Translations under genes and position numbers: made by a program | Origin: Enterobacter cloacae | GTDB lineage: Bacteria; Pseudomonadota; Gammaproteobacteria; Enterobacterales; Enterobacteriaceae | Direction of reading: 5' to 3' | NCBI GenBank assembly: GCA_014169315.1 | Contig: AP022133.1 | Location: forward strand, 2,046,001 to 2,110,000 | Length of the DNA stretch: 64,000 bases | Shown: one piece after another, positions 8,393 to 18,085 of the stretch | How the letters are laid out: each line of letters begins with the position of its first letter | How positions within the stretch are numbered: position 1 is the stretch's first letter | The notes under the pieces: generated by a model | The model's database searches: none | What the model was told of the DNA's origin: nothing | Seen by the model: the letters and a program-made list of their open reading frames with translations, nothing else

Positions 8393-11300
8393 TTAGCCCA
8401 AGCGTCTTGAATTGGATGGTGGCTTTGTACAAACCCATCATTTTTATTATTTGTATGGCCCGACGCTCTGTTTACACCAGGAGAAAGATTACCATGTGGA
8501 TCAACATCGCCAGTTTTGTATCCATTCGGAGCTTTACATCTCGACAACCCCCACGGATCCACCCACCCCAGCGCATTCGGCGCATACTGGTAAAGGTTTA
8601 TCCCGCCCGCCAGCCCTATCGGGTCCTGCTGCGTAAACCGCCCACTGTCGGGGTCATAATACCGGAACAGATTGTAGTGCAGCCCTGTTTCTCGATCCAG
8701 ATATTGCCCCTGCATTCGCAGGTTCTGAGAATATCCTGATAGCTGCGTCTCACTTTCCCGCAGCAGCTTGCCCCATGCGCTGTTCACTCCCTCCCAGTGC
8801 ACCTGTCCTTCGACATCCGTCATCCGTTCCGGTGTGCCGTTGGGCTGGCAGTGGAACCAGAAGATCTCCGGCGCATCAACGCCATCAATACGCGCCAGAG
8901 GATCATAGCTGTCCTGATCGCTGTAGACGTAGGTCAGCGGCACATCATCGTGAACTTCCTGCAGCAGTCGGAACCCTTCCCAGACGAATTGGGTTGTAAC
9001 CGGCTTACCTGTAGGTTGTCCGCCGAGGATCTGGCGTCGCGTTTTGCTAATACGTCGGCCAAGCGGATCGTAACGGAAGCTGACCACGGTCTGCGGTTTG
9101 TTGCGGTCCCGCGGCTGGCTGATGACCTCCGTCAGGCGATGTTCACCGTCATAGCGATACTGCCAGCGCGTCTGGCCGTTATCCTTCTCCACGGTGCGGC
9201 CGTGGATGTCGTAGCGCCAGCGAATGCCGTTCAGCTGCGTTACGCGGTTATGGGTGATCTTCTCCCCAATGCCTTCTAACGGGTTACCCGCGGCATCCCA
9301 GCGCCACTGTTCCTGCCCGGGAAGCGTGCCATCCTGAACGAGCAACCGCCCGGCGCTGTCGTATTGCCAGCGATACCAGCTGAAGGGGTTATCGTCACGC
9401 TCTTCACGCACCAGGTTATTGCGGTAGTCGTAGTCCCAGCGCCGCGACCAGCGTCTTGGCGACGGGCGCTGGGCATTGCCGGTAAAGACATCCCGACGAT
9501 GCAGGCGGCCAAGTCGGTCATATTCGCTGCGGGTGGTCAGCAGCCCCTGAGTTCGGCTGGTTTCCCGGTGCAGTTCATCGCGGGTAAAGTCGGATACCGA
9601 CAGTTTATCGAGGGCAATGCCGAGCAGATGCCCGCTGCCGTAGTAAAACTGTTTCAGCTCACGGCCGTCGGGTAGCGTTGCCGAGGTGCGGTTGCCGAGG
9701 GCATCATACTGCCATGCGAGCTCACCATACTCACCCTGTTCGCGCGTAACACGGCCCAGCGCGTCATACTCGAACGCCAGCTCCTGCTCTGCTTCATTGC
9801 TCCATACGCTGGCTGAAAGCGCAGGATGCAGCCCGATCCGGCTCAGTAGCCCTGACGATGTGTAATGATAGCGGGTCAGTCCTTCCGGCGTGGTACGGGC
9901 AACAAGCTGGCCGCTTGCGCTCCAGGCGAAGGCGTGGGTGATGGCCTGCGGATGACCGGCAGCGAAGGTACGCGCTACCGTGCGTCCGCAGGCATCATAG
10001 CGATACTGCGAAGCCACGCCATCCAGCCCCACCTCTTCCAGCAGCAGCGAGTCTGCCCCCCAACGGAACTGATACGCTTCACCGTTTTCATTTTCCAGCG
10101 CCACCAGCCGCCCGCGGTTGTCCCAGCGGCGGCGAACTTCTTCACCCTGCGTATTGCGTGTGGCGGTTAACCGACCGGCAGCATCATATCTGAATGCACT
10201 CTCTTTACCGTCGGCCCCCTGGTGCTGAACCGGGAGGCCGCGTTCGTTCCACGTCAGTGATTCTGACCAGCCCTCCGGGCGCTCAAGCTGTACCGGACGC
10301 CCGGCAGCGTCGTAGCGATAACGCGTCTCTTCGCCATCAGCGCCAGTTTCAGCCGTCAGCCAGCCCAGCGGATGATAGCGGTAGCGGGTGATGCGTCCTG
10401 AACAGTCTGTCGCGCGTACAACCTGTCCTGCCTCATTGTATTCCTGATAACGACTGTTTCCGGCAGCATCAACCTCCTCAACGACCTGACCAAACTCATC
10501 CCGGCGCAACTGCGTGGTCTGCCCCAGCGGGTCGACCACGCGCTTTAAGCCGTGATGTTCGTCATACCAGAAACGGGTGGCGCTGCCATCCGCTTCAATG
10601 ATGGCCGCAGGCAACGCGCGATGCTCCAGCCAGGTTGTCGTACGGGCATTGCCTTCGGCGTCGATCTCCTGTACCCGATTACCCATCTCGTCATAGACGA
10701 ACGTGACGGCATTCCCGAGCGGATCGATGCGGCGCGTGAGGAGCTCATTTTCGTCCCACTCGTAGCGCCAGTTTTCACCGCGTTCATCAACGTAGCAGAC
10801 GATCAGACTCTGCACATTCCAGTAGTGCAGTCGCGTCTGGCCATCGTAGTGTTCGACTGTCGTCAGCCCGGCGTCTAAATCGTAAGTAAAGCGGCAACCA
10901 TCGCCCGTGCTGGTACGGTTTTCCACCACCCGCCAGTGATCAAATTTTTGCCAGCGATATTCGCTTTCCAGCCCACCCGGTAAACGATGCCAGACCATCA
11001 ACCCCTTGTCGTTATAGCGATACTCGCGGGTTATCACGCCAGAGGCATCTGTCGCGCTCGCCAGTTGACCGCGCGCATCATAGCGCCACTGCATTAATGG
11101 CCAACTGCGGCTGCCGTCAAATTGGCTGGCTGACGTCACACGCTGCGGGAAGCGTTCATTTTCATAGCGCAGCGTCAGGTCTATCGTCCTCGGTTCGTCG
11201 TGAAGATTGACCAGCCTGCCGTATTCGTCCCACTCCGTCAGCAGTGCGTTGCCATACTCATCGCTGAGGGAAGCCAGACGCAGCACGGAAGGGTTAGCAC

Positions 11301-12528
11301 AAGTAGGTTTGTACAGACGCCACACCGCACCGTCGTCATCGGCAATCGCTACATCGCCGCTGTCGTTACGGCGGATAATGATACCTTCGCTGATACTGTA
11401 AAACGCGCGATCGACTGGCGGCAGCTCAAAGCTCAGTTCGCGTCCGGTTTCATCGAACCAGGTCGCGTTGTTCTCTTCCAGGGCGAGATAACTATCAAAG
11501 GTGGTCGCCCAGCCTAAACGAAACAGCCCTTCACGCGTGGTCAGGCTGTTATAGCTGCGCTGCCAGCGAAGTGGGAAGCGCCCCGGCAGTGAGAAATCGA
11601 GTTCATCGTCATCATTCAGCACCTTCACGCCGGTCGCGGCATGCACCGGGTGCGAGGAACCAAATACAGCATTGACGGCCATATCGGCCAACATGCCGCC
11701 CCCCGCGGCAGCCAGCGCACAGGGCATATTCTTTAATATTTTGCCTGGTCGCCCACGCAGCAAAGAGAGTGCAATCATCCCCAGCGCAAGACCAGGCGTC
11801 TTACCGCTTTTGATATCGCGAACCGTCAGCGTCTCACCACCGATGATCACATTCGGGGAAACATCGTCAGAAACGGTTGCTTCACAGGTGGTACGGTCTT
11901 TCGCACGCACTGCAGGCTGGCCGTTAATAAAGACGCTCTTAGAACCTTCCGCCAGATATTGCGGTCCGGAGTGCTTTTCGCACGCCACCTTATCCTGCTC
12001 CAGCGGTGAAGTACCCGATGCCGCAGAGGCTACGCTCGGCTGCCACATTTCGCTACCAAACTGCCCGGCGGCGGAGAGCAACATGCCCGCGTAATCGGCA
12101 AAACTGCCTGGAGACTGCGGCTCAGGTGACGGGGTATCGGCAGGCGTCAGCGTCCCGGCCGCACGCGCGGCAGGAAGCGTGTTGGTCAGCACGTTGTCGG
12201 AACCCGAGGTAATTTTACCCGCGGGTGATGGAGGGAAAAGCGCATTGCCTAAACCTTCAGCCGCGTTGCTGATGTCATCCGTTATTCCCGCCACATTTGC
12301 CAGCACGCCACCGATAATCCCACTCAACAGACAGCTGGATCCAATCGCCGCAACGCCTGCAGCAGCGGCTCCTGCCCCCAGCAACGGCGCGGCCACGGTG
12401 GCCGCTGCACCAACGGCCGCACCGATCACCGCATAGGCGGCACCTTCTGCCACAATGCTGGTGATATCCGCAAAAATGCTGGAGTGAATAATCTCGTCGC
12501 CCTGACGGGCCGCGTTGTTATCGCTCAT
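8179..12528 (-). pseudogene. rhs: PAAR-Rhs T6SS effector lacking the C-terminal half of its toxin tip
   Basis: Rhs effectors are loaded on VgrG and release a C-terminal toxin inside target cells. The first ~80 residues hold hydrophobic Ala/Gly helices that need the EagR chaperone. A PAAR domain follows at about residues 185-240 (SKSVFINGQPAVRAKDRTTC). The bulk is a long array of YD/RHS repeats (RYDAAGR, YDALGN), and the core closes with DPIGLAG and DPWGL (L1328). The variable tip begins after DPWGL and reaches VQSHHPIQDAWAK. Native sequence ends at residue 1379, at the CTAA complementary to 8393-8396; the final 70 residues read into the IS. The missing 92 residues are at 23693-23976 on the other strand. 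The tip matches the Tox-SHH class (HNH/Endo VII-like nuclease), so the present protein should be non-toxic. Start ATG lies 3 bases after the chaperone gene's stop. Confidence 0.9.
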
Positions 12529-12531
12529 GCC

Positions 12532-12972
12532 TTACACATTCCGGTTGTCGTTTAGCGTCAAACTTTGCTTAAGCGCGCTCCAGCGCACCCCGTCTTCTTC
12601 GGTAAATGCCCGTAGCGCAGAGAGGGTAAATATCATTAATACCGGTTTGCCTGGCGTTTGTACGGCAAGTTGTTTTTGCCACAGGCGCTGGCCGTTACGG
12701 TCGAAGGCGGTCTCCACTTCTATGCCGTCAATGTTGCTTTTCGGCCCTGCATTTACGCGGTGGAATTCGCTTTGGGTAATTTCGCCCATCTGAGGTCGCA
12801 ATAAATCCCACTGGCGGTGAAACTCTTTCTCATAGTCGCTGCCATCCGGGATAGCACCGCGACTGACGACGACGGATAAGCCGCTTTCGTCATCACGAAT
12901 AATGTTCATGCTGTTATCCTGCCAGGCAGCAGGGAACAGGGAAAAGGAACCTTCCTGGAGGGTGTATTTCAT
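12532..12972 (-). CDS. eagR: EagR/DcrB-family (DUF1795) T6SS chaperone
   Basis: 146 residues from the ATG at 12972 (MKYTLQEGSFSLFP), the usual length and start for EagR proteins; an upstream in-frame start would add a hydrophobic stretch not expected in this cytoplasmic family. Motifs include GLSVVVSRGAIPDG, YEKEFHRQWDLLRP and the C-terminal FTLSALRAFTEEDGVRW. EagR chaperones bind and shield the N-terminal transmembrane helices of PAAR-Rhs effectors and place them on VgrG. The gene lies 3 bases upstream of the rhs start and downstream of vgrG copy 2, the standard vgrG-eagR-rhs order. Confidence 0.9.
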   Translation of the reverse strand: MKYTLQEGSFSLFPAAWQDNSMNIIRDDESGLSVVVSRGAIPDGSDYEKEFHRQWDLLRPQMGEITQSEFHRVNAGPKSNIDGIEVETAFDRNGQRLWQKQLAVQTPGKPVLMIFTLSALRAFTEEDGVRWSALKQSLTLNDNRNV

Positions 12973-13178
12973 AAGTGAACTCGGGATGATTAATATTGTG
13001 AGAAACAAAAGAGGCCAATCCATGCTGGCCTTTTAGCTGGCGAAATGTTTATTTAGACCACTGACCGGACTGTTCTATACGCTGAGCCAATTATTTTACC
13101 TGTGGGGCCGTGCAACGTTTTCCCTTTAAGGGGATCGTACTGTTATCACTTTTGCGTACGCAGGATAAATTCATCGGG

Positions 13179-15104
13179 CTATTCACCCTCTCCCGATGAG
13201 AATTTCGCCTGCACCGCCGCATCAATATCTCCTTTATGCCCCGCTCCCGGTGCCGTCGTGCCGGGCTGGGTGCCAGAGGTATTCAGGTGTAGCTTGCCGC
13301 CCGTGGTGATATGACCATCACCCTCAACAAAGAAGTTAAACTCTTTTCCAATCAGGTTAATTTTGCCGTTAGCATTAAGTTCAATCGCGCTTTCCCCCGA
13401 GACCAGCCGCAGTTTCGTGCCAGAGGCAAGCACATATTGTTCGACCGCCGCATCCAGCTTGCCTTTGCCGGTGAGGATCTCAGTACCGCCTTTCACGGCC
13501 TGAATCTGATTTGCTTCCACGCGGTGCAGCTCATTTTTCTTCACATAATGACTGCGCTCGCCGCCGACGCTGTGCGTTTCATCATTTTTAACGCTGGTAT
13601 CCATATTGCGTTCAGCCTGGATCCACACCTGCTCCGCGCCCGCCTTGTCCTCAAAACGCAGGGCGTTGGCGTTGTCGACAGAACCATCTTTCGTGCGGCT
13701 CATAAAGCCCATCTGCGTGGCCGCCGCAGGCAGCGCCCACGGCGGCATGCTTGCTTCGTTGTACACGCGGCCTGTGATGATTGGTCTATCCGGGTCGCCG
13801 TTGATAAAGTCCACGACCACTTCATCGCCGACACGCGGGATCTGCACACCACCATAACCCTGGCCCGCCCAGGCGCTGGAAACACGTACCCAACAGGAAC
13901 TGGTATCATCGCCCTTCGCCAGACGGTCCCAGTGAAATTTCACCTTCACGCGGCCATATTTGTCCGTCCAGATGCTTTCCCCCTGCGGCCCGACGACTTT
14001 CGCGGTCTGTGGGCCGTAGGTGCGTGGCCATGCCGTGGACTGTGCCGGACGGAACGATACAGACGACGGGATAACGCTGAAGTCGGTACGGTGAATAGTT
14101 TCACCCTCGCCGCTCGCATAGCGGTTCTCTTCGAAGTGATACCCGGCCGCCGTGATCAGGTAATCGCCGTTGTCGCTGAAGAACGGCGCGTTGGTTAATG
14201 TGAATGTATGCCCTGGTGCAATCCCCGCCGCCGTCGCCGTGGCCTGAATTTGCTGATGCTCAACCTGCCAGCGCTCCTGGCGGATACGGGCGTAGAACTC
14301 CGCATGTCCCTGCTCAACAAAGCGCCCCGGCCAGTCGTACACATCAATACTGCCCGGTTTCGGCGACGCCGGGTTCTGCTGCGCCTGGAACAGCCACGCG
14401 TTTGGCTTGCGGAAGTCATAGTCATCAAGGCTGTAAATCCCCGGCGTGACGCTGTCCTCCAGCGCCCACTGGCCGATACCTTCTTCGTCGGTACTGCCGC
14501 CTGACGGCGTCTGGTGATAAGGGATCACCTCGTAGCCGCTGAACGGCTGATGCTGCGTGGCGGCATCGGTCAGGACCAGGGTGTGTTTGTCGGCTTCATG
14601 GCTGAAGTGCCAGGCAATCCCTTCCAGCTCCATCAGACGGCTGATAAAGTCCAGGCTCGACTCCTGATACTGCACGCAGTAGTCCCACACCCGGTAGCTG
14701 CCGGTGAGCTTGTCTTCCATGTTGACCTGATGCTCACCCAGCAGGGTTTTCACAATCTGCGGCACCGTCTGCCCCTGGAAGATACGCAGGTTACGGTCGC
14801 GCTTCATCGGCCACAGATCCGGCTCCACCGTCAGCTGATACACCGCGTAACGGGTTCCGGTCAGCTCAATAGCGCTGACGGCCACGCGCGTGATCTTCCC
14901 GTTGATATAGCGGGAGGTGAGCAGGTTTTGTGTCGGGATGGTTACCGTGACCGGCTGACCCAGCAGTTTGCTGCGGTCAATGCGCGCATCCGTGCCAAGC
15001 AGCGTCAGCGTCAGGGCGAACGACTCGGACATCGCCTCGCGGCCGGAGAGTTTCCAGAAAAGTAGCCCCTCGACCGGGAGCTGGACGGTAATTCGGTTGA
15101 GCAT
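13179..15104 (-). CDS. vgrG: T6SS spike protein VgrG (copy 2)
   Basis: 641 residues. The first ~467 residues are almost identical to VgrG copy 1 (4663-6621), which gives a ~1.4-kb inverted repeat in the DNA. The gp27-like base and the OB fold are intact. The needle region differs from copy 1 after QMGF: it contains THSVGGERSHYVKKNELHR and GTKLRLVSGESAIELNANG, with a Gly/Thr-rich end (GTQPGTTAPGAGHKGD) and tail FSSGEGE. This private end should dock the PAAR-Rhs effector encoded after eagR. The start matches copy 1; the Shine-Dalgarno sequence is weak (GGAAT) in both copies. Confidence 0.95.
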   Translation of the reverse strand: MLNRITVQLPVEGLLFWKLSGREAMSESFALTLTLLGTDARIDRSKLLGQPVTVTIPTQNLLTSRYINGKITRVAVSAIELTGTRYAVYQLTVEPDLWPMKRDRNLRIFQGQTVPQIVKTLLGEHQVNMEDKLTGSYRVWDYCVQYQESSLDFISRLMELEGIAWHFSHEADKHTLVLTDAATQHQPFSGYEVIPYHQTPSGGSTDEEGIGQWALEDSVTPGIYSLDDYDFRKPNAWLFQAQQNPASPKPGSIDVYDWPGRFVEQGHAEFYARIRQERWQVEHQQIQATATAAGIAPGHTFTLTNAPFFSDNGDYLITAAGYHFEENRYASGEGETIHRTDFSVIPSSVSFRPAQSTAWPRTYGPQTAKVVGPQGESIWTDKYGRVKVKFHWDRLAKGDDTSSCWVRVSSAWAGQGYGGVQIPRVGDEVVVDFINGDPDRPIITGRVYNEASMPPWALPAAATQMGFMSRTKDGSVDNANALRFEDKAGAEQVWIQAERNMDTSVKNDETHSVGGERSHYVKKNELHRVEANQIQAVKGGTEILTGKGKLDAAVEQYVLASGTKLRLVSGESAIELNANGKINLIGKEFNFFVEGDGHITTGGKLHLNTSGTQPGTTAPGAGHKGDIDAAVQAKFSSGEGE

Positions 15105-15120
15105 AATTTTTATTCCGTAA

Positions 15121-15213
15121 ATGCAACATCTCTTTTTCAGGGACAGTGTAGAGACATTTCCAAAAATTATCCGACTCTCTTTTTCCTGACCTTTTAACCA
15201 GATGAGGAAAAAA
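15121..15213 (-). pseudogene. Relic of the N-terminus of a paralogue of the neighbouring 357-residue protein
   Basis: Just upstream of vgrG copy 2, one minus-strand frame reads FFPHLVKRSGKRESDNFWK then CLYTVPEKEMLH. It lines up with the start of the gene at 15590-16663 (VFPVASTKSNEDIEANYWK then CLYTSTDKKMLQ). The similarity ends near 15121, about 15 bases before the vgrG start. It looks like what is left of a tandem copy deleted down to its first ~30 codons. Confidence 0.65.
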
Positions 15214-15589
15214 TGTATTTTTCAACACCCATAATGCAACATCATCAGTAAAAACTTATCATTCCGTGACTGAGTATCCCATAGCCCCCTTCAACCCACC
15301 AGCACCGCAGTCTCTCCCGTTTCCTTACGTTAGTGGAAAAAGAAGTTGTCTATCCGTTCAGCAAAATATAGTCTTTTCCCGTAATAGTTTATTGCTAATA
15401 ATATATTACAAACTATTGAGCTCAGGCGTAGTGAGTGTTGTGCGGAAGAGGAGAGAAGATGCTAATCTGATAAAGAGCCACAAGTAAAAAAGTCCTGTGG
15501 CAAATGTACTATTTACTATCGAGTTCAACGACTGGCATCGAAATAAAACCCCACGCTCCCACGTGATTTTTTAAATGCCAGTTAATGAC
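15214..15589. other. Gap with no gene recognised
   Basis: About 375 bases between the relic and the 357-residue gene. The only open frame of any size (15266-15487, plus strand, 73 codons) is of low complexity, has no convincing ribosome site and resembles nothing I know. I see no clear terminator or repeat. The DNA is AT-richer than the flanking vgrG and may be scar sequence from loss of the paralogue. Confidence 0.4.
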
Positions 15590-16663
15590 TCAGGCTCTTT
15601 CAACATGAAATGTTGAAAGGATAATTTCGAGGCAGCGTTTATTGGCCTCGAAGTGATAATCACGATGATTACAGTGTTTGCCCACCAGTTCTGCATAGCA
15701 CCAGATGTTTCCCACACCGAAAATATAACACTGGTATATGGCGCGCATTTTTTCCTCAGTGCTAACAATTTCACCCCGGCAGGTAGAAAGTGTTTCACCT
15801 AAGGAGGGATTAAATTCGTTGGGAACAGTGCTCAGGGCTTCAGTAGCCAGCGTGACGGCAGGTTCATGATCGTGAAATCGTTTTGTTGAGACGCTAAAAA
15901 CATCCTGCGCGGTAAACAGCATCTCCTGCGAGTAAAAGCAAAGATTAATAACACCGTAGTTAATACCATCAAACGTATGCTCGACCACCAGGCGCGTTTC
16001 TGTCAGGGGCTTCACCTGCCAGGATTCCGGCACTTTAAAGCTGCTGCTGTTTTTAGCGCTGAGGTTCACAGTCTTCAGTAGTTCGGCCAGAGCCAGATTG
16101 CTACGATGCAGTAAATCCCAGTTCACCACCGTAAAGTGAATATCGTTCGCCAGTGCCGGATAATCACGCGCCGCACAGGCCGCTTTAATCAGGAAATAGT
16201 TTCCGCCGCCCTCTTCCGGATTGTAATCCTTCTGTACGGTATAGCGTGAAATCACCTCATCGCCGGAAGAGTGCGTTTTGAGGGTCAATACATCTGCAAA
16301 CAGGCCACTACCGGAAGGATGTACAATTAAGCGCTGGTTCAGCACTTTCTCGCCCATCAAATCCAGCTTGTTAAACAACCAATCCGCAGGATTCATCTCC
16401 CACTGACAGCGTTCATAAGCGGCCCATACTTCCATATAGGGCTGCGCATCGCTCGTTAGGTAGCGTCCAAGATTAGTCAAACCAACTTCGGCAATATGTC
16501 GAGGAGTCAGATCAGCAGGTTTGACGCGCTTTGGCAAAACCACCCAGTACTGAAGCATTTTTTTATCAGTTGAGGTGTACAGGCACTTCCAGTAGTTCGC
16601 CTCAATGTCTTCGTTACTTTTGGTTGACGCTACTGGAAAAACATAATTATTGTCGGTGTTCAT
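15590..16663 (-). CDS. Unrecognised 357-residue protein of the T6SS effector island
   Basis: No family recognised. The protein appears soluble, with no signal peptide or clear membrane helix. It begins with a short region ending in NYWKCLYTSTDKKMLQYW and is rich in aromatic residues and histidine. A truncated second copy of its N-terminus lies upstream of vgrG copy 2, so the family has been duplicated here. On the minus strand it follows the PAAR effector C-terminus and the small membrane protein and precedes vgrG copy 2. That position fits an immunity protein, adaptor or effector of the island, but the sequence does not decide between these. Confidence 0.6.
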   Translation of the reverse strand: MNTDNNYVFPVASTKSNEDIEANYWKCLYTSTDKKMLQYWVVLPKRVKPADLTPRHIAEVGLTNLGRYLTSDAQPYMEVWAAYERCQWEMNPADWLFNKLDLMGEKVLNQRLIVHPSGSGLFADVLTLKTHSSGDEVISRYTVQKDYNPEEGGGNYFLIKAACAARDYPALANDIHFTVVNWDLLHRSNLALAELLKTVNLSAKNSSSFKVPESWQVKPLTETRLVVEHTFDGINYGVINLCFYSQEMLFTAQDVFSVSTKRFHDHEPAVTLATEALSTVPNEFNPSLGETLSTCRGEIVSTEEKMRAIYQCYIFGVGNIWCYAELVGKHCNHRDYHFEANKRCLEIILSTFHVERA

Positions 16664-16677
16664 AAAACCTCTTCAAC

Positions 16678-17124
16678 TCAGACTGTACTGCCAAACCAAA
16701 TACCGTAGAACATAAGGATACAGCCAAACGATGCCAGACATTTTACCAGCATACGCAGTTTTGGCCCATATTTGTTGAACAGTGATGATAATCTTGTGTA
16801 GTTCGCAGCAGTATTATAACGCTCATGAAAACGTATAATGATATCGAAGATGGCACTTAGCATAACGACGAAAAACTTTGAAAATAATATCGTAATGAAC
16901 GAAGCAGGTATAAGGACAGTTAACGCTCGCGCTGTTTCCTTAGTAATTAATGGTATGAATTTTGACACCCCAACAAGAATGAAAACCAACACAAACGAGC
17001 CGATTAGCACTGAGATAAACTTCAATCCTAAACCACGCCACTCTTTTTTTGTGTACAGATCTTTCCCATTCCAGATATAAATCAGCGTGATAATTACAAA
17101 TAGCGTAAAACCAATCCATTTCAT
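16678..17124 (-). CDS. Small membrane protein, candidate immunity protein of the PAAR effector
   Basis: 148 residues from the ATG at 17124 (MKWIGF); an ATG seven codons earlier is possible. There are about four hydrophobic segments: residues 4-18, 34-56, 70-95 and 130-146, separated by polar loops such as NGKDLYTKKEWRG and RFHERYNTAANYTR. It starts 24 bases after the stop of the PAAR effector C-terminal fragment on the same strand. Multi-helix membrane immunity proteins usually protect against toxins acting on or across the inner membrane. The immunity role is inferred from position only. Confidence 0.55.
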   Translation of the reverse strand: MKWIGFTLFVIITLIYIWNGKDLYTKKEWRGLGLKFISVLIGSFVLVFILVGVSKFIPLITKETARALTVLIPASFITILFSKFFVVMLSAIFDIIIRFHERYNTAANYTRLSSLFNKYGPKLRMLVKCLASFGCILMFYGIWFGSTV

Positions 17125-17148
17125 TACGTACTCATCCCCATGCAACCT

Positions 17149-17669
17149 TTAATCACCAATCAAAACAGTAACACACCCGGTAATAATTGCACCATCCCCA
17201 CTATCTACCGGAGCAGAAGATGAAGTTTGCTCATCATCACCATATAAATAGTCAAAGAAATCCAGGATAGGTTTGAACGCCACTTTTAAACTCGCATCGC
17301 CTTTCAAACCCACTAGCGCCGCAGCACCTCCCGTCAACCTTACATTGGCTGAATAGTCAGTCGTATCCCAGAAAGCACTTCCGCCGATAGAACCACCTGC
17401 AGACCCTAAGCTACCGTCAATTTTTGCTTCCCCGGAAACGATACCCAGGATGTCAAGATTACCAGATGCTTCGCCTTTTATCCCTTTCGCTTCCGCGCCA
17501 GCATCAGCCGTGAATCCGTATCGCCCATTGTTGCCGGTATACACTTCACCCACGGCTTTGGCTTCAGCCGTGCCGATGGTGACATCCCCTGCAATACCGC
17601 CATACAGTGTCCCTTCCTTACCAGCGGCGGCAGAGCCGCCGTACTGCACACCTGTCGCAGTAGCATTAG
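17149..17669 (-). pseudogene. Detached C-terminal part of the PAAR effector
   Basis: The frame encodes a Gly/Ala-rich segment with repeated short turns (VQYGGSAAAGKEGTLYGG, EVYTGNNGRYGFTADAGAEA), then FKPILDFFDYLYGDDE and a hydrophobic end (GAIITGCVTVLIGD). It has no start codon with a ribosome site, and a stop lies just upstream in frame, so it is a 3' fragment. The style matches the end of the truncated PAAR protein (SVYGGGNNIYGLNA). The fragment opens at CTAA (complement of 17666-17669). Joining 7195 to 17665 at one CTAA reads GLNANATATGVQYGG with no frame change. The first visible residues therefore continue the PAAR gene, moved here by an inversion. Confidence 0.75.
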
Positions 17670-17888
17670 ATATCCAGTGAATAAAGCTGGTATTTTATCT
17701 TTCCAGTGATGAGGGGCATCATAGATTTCATTGTAATTTTTACAGAAAAGCTTTAAGGCATAGTAAAAATTCATTGTAAGCACATCAGGCTGATTAAATG
17801 GGGTTCGTGGTTTTACTTCATAAGTGCAATCAAAGTATTCCAGGAATAAATTTACTCTTTCTTTTTTGTCTCGGATTCTTAATGCCAT
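17670..17888 (-). pseudogene. 5' part of an unrecognised gene, truncated at the inversion junction
   Basis: The ATG at 17888 (MALRIRDKKERVNLFLEYFD) has a good AAGGAG site. The product is charged and helical, with aromatic stretches such as MNFYYALKLFCKNYNEIYD. Around codon 73 (IPALFTGY) the frame crosses the CTAA junction and then runs out of frame through the PAAR effector fragment to 17478. The natural 3' end is therefore missing. No family recognised. It marks the left edge of the AT-rich foreign block. Confidence 0.6.
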
Positions 17889-18020
17889 ATTTATCTCCTT
17901 TTTAATTGTTGTCACTCATTCATTATCAGGAAATAAATTAATATCAATGTGTACCAGTTATGTTTCTGGATATACGGCTTACCCACTCAAAAGAACGGTT
18001 AACTTATCATCAAAAAGGGC

Positions 18021-18079
18021 TTGCAACTCTTACACAGTACCACTAAGATAGACTCATACAGTGTGCGAGTGTAAGAGTT
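18021..18079 (+). promoter_or_regulatory. Promoter and inverted-repeat operator of the toxin-antitoxin operon
   Basis: A -35 TTGCAA (18021-18026) and a -10 TAAGAT (18044-18049) are separated by 17 bases. A perfect 11-bp inverted repeat, AACTCTTACAC at 18025-18035 and GTGTAAGAGTT at 18069-18079, brackets the promoter. One arm overlaps the -35 and spacer and the other precedes the ribosome site. This arrangement suits autorepression by the XRE-type antitoxin, possibly with looping; that is inferred. Confidence 0.75.
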
Positions 18080-18085
18080 AAGGGA

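Noticed and set aside
13311..14198. Long plus-strand frame of 295 codons
   Set aside because: Antisense shadow of vgrG copy 2; the same antisense frame appears opposite vgrG copy 1.
14977..15228. 83-codon minus-strand frame as an intact small gene
   Set aside because: It runs out of phase into vgrG copy 2. Only the first part, like the 357-residue protein, is meaningful, so it is listed as a relic.
15266..15487. 73-codon plus-strand frame
   Set aside because: No ribosome site, biased composition, no recognisable motif.
7188..17669. Shared AATGCTA at 7188-7194 and at the PAAR fragment start as a microhomology junction
   Set aside because: It would also rejoin the PAAR gene in frame, but the CTAA target-duplication model explains the IS flanks as well and needs no extra event.
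17478..17888. Full 145-codon minus-strand frame as a real gene
   Set aside because: Beyond about 17670 it runs out of phase through the PAAR effector fragment, and that part (LRQVCSTAAL onward) has no protein-like character. Only the 5' part is kept, as a truncated gene.
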